From: DATJAJ01 sp035622335
GTDB lineage: Archaea > Thermoproteota > Nitrososphaeria > Nitrososphaerales > Gagatemarchaeaceae
DNA length: 46,899 nucleotides
Assembly: GCA_035622335.1 (NCBI GenBank)
Contig: DASPVO010000031.1
Location: 1-46,899 of the forward strand
Direction of reading: 5' to 3'
Below are positions 45,276 to 46,899 of this stretch, in pieces (the first letter of the stretch is position 1; the number at the start of each line of letters is the position of its first letter). The notes beneath the pieces are model-generated. The model was not told the DNA's origin, made no database searches, and worked only from the letters and a program-made list of their open reading frames with translations. The position numbers were made by a program, and so were the translations under genes.

Positions 45276-45740
45276 ATGCCATCAGTCCAGCGGCGCGCTA
45301 AGGATTCAAACGAGAGCGGCAAGAAGCTCAAGGGATTCACAGACGAAGAGAAGGACGCGATGAAGGAGCGAATCAGAGAGCTGAAGGCAGGTTCGCGTCA
45401 TGAAGGCGCAGACGCTGAACGCGAGGTGCTAGCGAAGATCTCAGGGATGCCTGAGCCTGACCGCACCATCGGAAAAAGGCTGCACGCGGTAGTCAAGGCC
45501 AGCGCTCCAGGCATTTCATTCAGACTCTGGTACGGGATGCCCGCTTACACAAAGGACGGCAAAGTCGTCTGTTTCTTCCAACCCGCACACAAGTTCAAAA
45601 CGAGGTACGCGACCTTAGGTTTTAGCGACGAGGCGAATCTAGACGAGGGCAAGATGTGGCCCACAGTCTTCGCGCTCAAGGACCTGACAGGGTCCGAGGA
45701 AGCGAGGATCTCCTCCCTCGTGAAGAGAGCCGTGGGATAG
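45276..45740 (+). CDS. DUF1801 (YdhG-like) domain protein
   Basis: 154 residues from ATG 45276, chosen by TATA spacing over a start four codons upstream. A basic, low-complexity N-terminus (about 45 residues, KKLKGFTDEEKDAMKERIRE) precedes the DUF1801 core: LHAVVKASAPGISFRLWYGMPAYTKDG (shown in part), KVVCFFQPAHKFKTRYATLG and a final AKxxx-like helix (SSLVKRAVG). The family resembles small iron-chaperone frataxin-like folds, and its role is unsettled. Confidence 0.85.
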   Translation: MPSVQRRAKDSNESGKKLKGFTDEEKDAMKERIRELKAGSRHEGADAEREVLAKISGMPEPDRTIGKRLHAVVKASAPGISFRLWYGMPAYTKDGKVVCFFQPAHKFKTRYATLGFSDEANLDEGKMWPTVFALKDLTGSEEARISSLVKRAVG

Positions 45741-45905
45741 AAAACATCAACGTTCCTCTCGAGCCCTGCACATCAACACCTTCAATGGCGTCCCCACCAA
45801 GCGAAGACCGCATTCAAGATTGAGGTTCGGCTCGAGATGGGTGGGTTGAGCTGAGAGACCTGCTCAGCCCTCTCATCGGAGCAGTAGACGCTTCAGATGC
45901 TCTTA

Positions 45906-46424
45906 TCACTGAACGTTCTCCCGGATCAGGTACTCGACTTCCACCACGTCTATCCATCTGCCGTCCATCTTGCTGTGCTTCTCGAGTATCCCCACCTCTC
46001 TGAACCCCATTGCCTCGAAGACGCGCCTGCTGCTTGCGTTTGTAACGAATATCCTGCCGAGGAGCTTCCAGTAACCGACGATTCGCGCCCTGTCGACCAG
46101 GGCTGCCAGCAGCTCACTTCCAATTCCCTTGCCGCGCATATCCCTGCGAACATAGACCGTCACTTCCCCTATTCCCGAATAGCACTCCCTCTGACCGTAG
46201 GCGCTAATTGAAGCCCATCCGACGGCCTGACCCTCTTCCCCTTCAGCTACCAGTACCGGATGCTTATCGTCGTGCCCCATGAGCCATTCGCGTCGTTCCT
46301 CGGCGTCCCTTTCTTTGGTTTCAAAGGTCGCGATTCTCTCTTCTATCCCCTGGTTGTAGATCACGGCGATTGCGACGGCGTCCGAAAGCCGAGCCGCTCT
46401 GATGTTCACTGCAGGCTTTGGCAA
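45906..46424 (-). CDS. GNAT N-acetyltransferase, phosphinothricin-acetyltransferase-like
   Basis: 172 residues from TTG 46424. The acetyl-CoA binding motif is RRDMRGKGIGSELLAALV. The family pattern IRAARLSDAVAIAVIYNQGI, VGWASISAYGQRECYSG and FEAMGFREVGILEKHSKMDG is that of the phosphinothricin/methionine-sulfoximine acetyltransferase group, which acylates amino-acid analogues. The natural substrate here is unknown. A GTG six codons in (VNIRAARL) is an alternative start. No clear TATA box is seen. Confidence 0.88.
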   Translation of the reverse strand: MPKPAVNIRAARLSDAVAIAVIYNQGIEERIATFETKERDAEERREWLMGHDDKHPVLVAEGEEGQAVGWASISAYGQRECYSGIGEVTVYVRRDMRGKGIGSELLAALVDRARIVGYWKLLGRIFVTNASSRRVFEAMGFREVGILEKHSKMDGRWIDVVEVEYLIRENVQ

Positions 46425-46764
46425 GGTCCGTTCGGCTGTGGCATCCGAAGAAAAAGGCTACTGGTGCCCAGAGCGGCGCGAGACCAGCTGGTTTCTCGGC
46501 TCCATGCTTGGTCATCTGGACATAGTTCGAAACGAGTTGATTGGATGCGGGCCTGGTGGGGCCCTCACAGTCTACTGTGCAAACTCGGGCCGAAATAGTC
46601 TTTGGGATTCGATTTTAAGGGGGCCCGGACCTATTATGGGTTCGACTCCTTGGACGACAGGCGTGTCAGAAGCAACGAGGTACACCCCGGCTGGGGTTCA
46701 TGCCTGAATGGATTCTTCTTCCCCGGGGCGACCGCAATCTCTTTTCCTCAATGTGGTTACGCCG
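46425..46764. other. 340-bp stretch with no convincing gene
   Basis: Only weak features are visible. A 10-bp palindrome, ACCAGCTGGT, lies at 46483-46492 inside GAG/CTC flanks. A TATA-like TTTTAAG at 46611-46617 (plus) is followed at 22 nt by a 23-codon open frame (46636-46707) without recognisable content. A T-arm-like GGGTTCGACTCC is at 46638-46649 without a matching acceptor. It separates the divergent-looking GNAT gene from the end of a surface-protein gene. Confidence 0.5.
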
Positions 46765-46899
46765 TCAGGTAGTGAACGTTGTCGAGCCGGTGCTGGAAGC
46801 GTGAGTCGTGTCGCCTGAGTAGGACGCTTTGACAGTATAGGTCGCTGCAGACACTACTGTCCAGCTGACCGAACAACTCCCAGAGGACAGGGTGCAGGT
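46765..46899 (-). CDS. C-terminal end of an Ig-like repeat surface protein (cut by window edge)
   Basis: The last 44 codons of a gene entering from beyond the window; stop TGA at 46765-46767. The residues read in part VSWTVVSAATYTVKASYSGD followed by a Ser/Thr-rich end (THASSTGSTTFTT). The pattern YTVKASYSGDTTHASS is the final strand pair of bacterial-type Ig-like (Big) domains common in secreted adhesins and surface proteins. There is no membrane anchor at the C-terminus. Too little is present to say more. Confidence 0.75.
   Translation of the reverse strand, partial: TCTLSSGSCSVSWTVVSAATYTVKASYSGDTTHASSTGSTTFTT

Noticed and set aside
46615..46660. tRNA or attachment-site fragment suggested by GGGTTCGACTCC
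   Set aside because: The flanking bases do not form a 5-bp T stem, and no acceptor, D-arm or anticodon stem can be built on either strand.
46636..46707. 23-codon open frame 22 nt after a TATA-like TTTTAAG
   Set aside because: Too short, with no recognisable composition or neighbours, and spacing slightly off the leaderless norm seen here.
1..46899. CRISPR arrays, insertion sequences, prophage or integrated elements
   Set aside because: No regularly spaced direct repeats, transposase, integrase or terminal repeats were seen; the gene content is core metabolism throughout.

Overview
The window reads as a GC-rich archaeal chromosome. The signs are a complete archaeal ribosomal-protein and RNA-polymerase gene set, the Rpp29 subunit of RNase P, a thermosome, an archaeal dyskerin (Cbf5/TruB), a deoxyhypusine-synthase-family gene, mevalonate-pathway genes and a class II tRNA-Ser with an intron at 37/38. 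From memory, uS4, uL15, uL6 and Cbf5 look most like Thaumarchaeota (Nitrososphaeria) proteins. I infer a thaumarchaeon or a close TACK relative and cannot name the genus. Aerobic-type metabolism is suggested by a four-subunit succinate dehydrogenase, a SUF Fe-S system and an FTR1 iron permease.

Layout. 1-3732 (minus): rpoD-rpl18e-rpl13-rps9-rpoN-rps2-MEMO, then the first codons of mevalonate kinase. 3876-6055 (plus): a tiny membrane protein, a DinB-like protein and rps13-rps4-rps11, which normally adjoin rpoD on the same strand but are divergent here. 6057-10018: an HTH/S-layer-domain protein, glmS and a deoxyhypusine-synthase-family gene. 9999-12723 (minus): guaB-purA, the two branches from IMP. 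12840-25085 (minus): a long operon from rpl22 to truB that includes secY, adk, an EMC3/YidC homologue and cmk, followed by tRNA-Ser(GGA). 25262-28567 (plus): sdhACDB. 28564-34231 (minus): sufC and sufB-sufD-Rieske-sufS-sufU. 34348-36767: FTR1 iron permease, a GAF protein and an aquaporin. 37360-38994: thermosome. 39003-41236: small proteins, DUF371 and a mevalonate-diphosphate-decarboxylase-family gene. 41237-45108: an SDR, a HEAT-repeat protein, and the cystathionine gamma-synthase/lyase and beta-synthase pair. 45276-46899: a DUF1801 protein, a GNAT acetyltransferase and the end of an Ig-like surface protein.

Gene expression. Many first-in-operon genes have a TATA box centred about 24-30 nt before the start codon, which implies leaderless mRNAs; this moves several starts (rps13, guaB, aquaporin). 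Genes inside operons overlap by ATGA/TTGA/GTGA and often carry GGAGG-type ribosome binding sites.

Most unusual signal. At least four conserved genes (rps4, rpl15, rpl6, truB), and probably the EMC3 homologue, have no ATG, GTG or TTG that could yield a full-length protein. Their only reasonable starts are CTG or ACG, lying at or next to the upstream stop codon and usually 9-12 nt after a GGAG/GGAGG site. A second signal is a 14-bp dyad (ATAACrTAnGTwAT-like) at the promoters of sufC, sufB and the FTR1 iron permease, which looks like an operator of an iron or Fe-S regulon.
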